6,506 nucleotides of DNA from JAYZAP01 sp964645285 (GTDB lineage Bacteria; Pseudomonadota; Alphaproteobacteria; JAAXGF01): contig CAZYDR010000153.1 of the NCBI GenBank assembly GCA_964645285.1, positions 1-6,506 of the forward strand. The letters are read 5' to 3'. Both the position numbers and the translations under genes were made by a program. Below, piece after piece: positions 5,433-6,506 of the stretch. The stretch's first letter is position 1. Every line of letters begins with the position of its first letter. Under the pieces are notes generated by a model, which was given only the letters and a program-made list of their open reading frames with translations, was not told the origin of the DNA and did no database searches.

Positions 5433-6506
5433 GACTCGTCACCAGCTTCGTCGGGCGCCCGCCTCTTGGCTGCGATGCCGCCGAGCCAGAACATGAAGGC
5501 GATGCCGATCATGAAGGTCAGCACCGACGACGCCACCATCTGGGTCATGGTGAAGTTGCTTGGCGTGTAGGACCACTCGGAGGTGTCGCGCATGACGCCG
5601 AAGATGTGCCAGTCACCGCGCAGGCCCGAGCGGATGAAACCCATCAGGCCCATGTTCATGGTGATGACGAAGGTCAGCAGCAGCAAGGCGTATTGGCCGC
5701 GGATGGGAATCTTGCCCCATTGCAGCGGGCCGATCTCCTTGGCGCCGCGGAACAGGAAAACATCGACGGCGCCGACCAGAATGAGGCAGCTGATGAGCTG
5801 CAGGAACTGGCTGACCGCGACGTTGCGCAGGAACGGCGAGGCCTGTTCCATGACGATGAAACCGTAGACCCCGAGGAAGATGACCACGTTGAAGGCGGTG
5901 ATCGCCAGGTAGAGGCCCTGGGCGAGCTTGCCGAGATTGCGCAGCGCCAGGATTACGGCGACCACGGCGGCGGCGCACTCGAACAACAACAGATAGCCGA
6001 CGGTCTCGAAATAGACCGCCCGGTCGGCCGGCAGGTCGAGCTCGGTCGGGTCCATTTCGAACAGCTTGAGGGCGTACTGGCCGACCAGGGCGACGGCAGC
6101 TAGGCCGGCCAGGGGGATGATGATCTTGGGCATCCGGCCCTGTTCGGTCATCGGCACCACGTCGCTCTTGTTGCCCCGGCGATAGAGCAGGAAGCTGAAG
6201 AACGTCGACAGGATGATCAGGTTGATGACCGCGTTCTTGGCCGGCATCAGGCCCAGGAACTTGAGCGTCGGGTGGTACTGGCTGCCGCCCATCTCGCCGA
6301 CCTCCTGACCGGTCAGCGGCAGGTTGTGCGGCGTCAGCCAGACCGCGAAGGAGACCACCAGGGCGATGAGGATGTACTTGATGAATTTGTAGTAGCGCTC
6401 GGCCCCGGGAATTCGCGTCATCCCGGTCCACAGATAATAGTTGCTGATGAGGAACAGCGAGCCGACCAGCATGGCCTGAATGATGAAGGTCCAGGAGAAG
6501 ACGCCG
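5429..6506 (-). CDS. bd-like oxidase subunit I-type polytopic membrane protein, C-terminal part (5' end outside window)
   Basis: The reading frame is open to the window edge, giving about 358 residues and a TGA stop; the first in-frame Met (base 6472) lies inside a membrane helix, so the true start is outside. I count about nine hydrophobic segments, consistent with a polytopic inner-membrane protein. Recognisable blocks in visible numbering are FSWTFIIQAMLVGSLF in the first helix, a loop with TPHNLPL (H60) and QYHPTLKFLGLMPAKN (H78), and a late loop RGDWHIFGVMRDTSEW (H300). These resemble, from memory, the long cytochrome bd-like oxidase subunit I proteins of Nitrospira and relatives, not the standard CydA. 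The only histidines in the visible part are H60, H78 and H300, all apparently in or next to loops. It is the first visible gene of the cytochrome operon, and its stop overlaps the next start by 4 bases (ATGA). A quinone- or heme-linked role is inference; it might not be an oxidase at all. Confidence 0.72.
   Translation of the reverse strand, partial: GVFSWTFIIQAMLVGSLFLISNYYLWTGMTRIPGAERYYKFIKYILIALVVSFAVWLTPHNLPLTGQEVGEMGGSQYHPTLKFLGLMPAKNAVINLIILSTFFSFLLYRRGNKSDVVPMTEQGRMPKIIIPLAGLAAVALVGQYALKLFEMDPTELDLPADRAVYFETVGYLLLFECAAAVVAVILALRNLGKLAQGLYLAITAFNVVIFLGVYGFIVMEQASPFLRNVAVSQFLQLISCLILVGAVDVFLFRGAKEIGPLQWGKIPIRGQYALLLLTFVITMNMGLMGFIRSGLRGDWHIFGVMRDTSEWSYTPSNFTMTQMVASSVLTFMIGIAFMFWLGGIAAKRRAPDEAGDES

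Overview
The window is GC-rich bacterial DNA carrying a densely packed, almost entirely minus-strand respiratory locus. Strong G/C preference at third codon positions, Shine-Dalgarno-led or ATGA-coupled genes and Sec-exported c-type cytochromes point to a Gram-negative bacterium, perhaps an alphaproteobacterium. The sequence alone does not settle the lineage.

Layout, reading along the minus strand from high to low coordinates: (1) the C-terminal ~358 residues of a polytopic, bd-like quinol oxidase subunit I-type membrane protein (5429-6506, 5' end outside the window); (2) an anchored diheme cytochrome c whose second heme lies in a PVC-type heme-binding domain (4434-5432); (3) a membrane-anchored monoheme cytochrome c (3446-4411); (4) an exported diheme cytochrome c fused to an ethylbenzene-dehydrogenase-gamma-like (EB_dh) domain with a C-terminal membrane anchor (1806-3449); (5) a soluble diheme cytochrome c (1138-1788); (6) a small soluble monoheme cytochrome c (743-1120). 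A 171-base gap follows (572-742), holding a possible 34-residue plus-strand membrane microprotein. Beyond it, still on the minus strand, are two very small one-helix membrane proteins (464-571 and 328-444) and the N-terminal 110 residues of a second polytopic protein (2-331) whose first helix also resembles bd-like oxidase subunit I.

The five cytochromes carry eight CXXCH sites. Genes 1-6 are joined by three kinds of junction: 4-base ATGA overlaps, or gaps of 17 or 22 bases containing good ribosome binding sites. They almost certainly form one transcription unit. A reasonable reading, which is inference, is a membrane-bound electron-transfer complex in which periplasmic and anchored cytochromes exchange electrons with bd-like membrane subunits and the quinone pool. 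Similar bd-like proteins, EB_dh proteins and multiple c-type cytochromes are known from nitrite oxidisers such as Nitrospira and from other chemolithotrophs, but no catalytic molybdenum subunit is present in this window, so the electron donor cannot be named.

The most notable points are the cytochrome set itself, the two bd-like genes at opposite ends of the window, the PVC-type and EB_dh fusions, and three microproteins of 34-38 residues missed by ordinary length cut-offs. I see no tRNA, rRNA, CRISPR array, insertion sequence or convincing intrinsic terminator.
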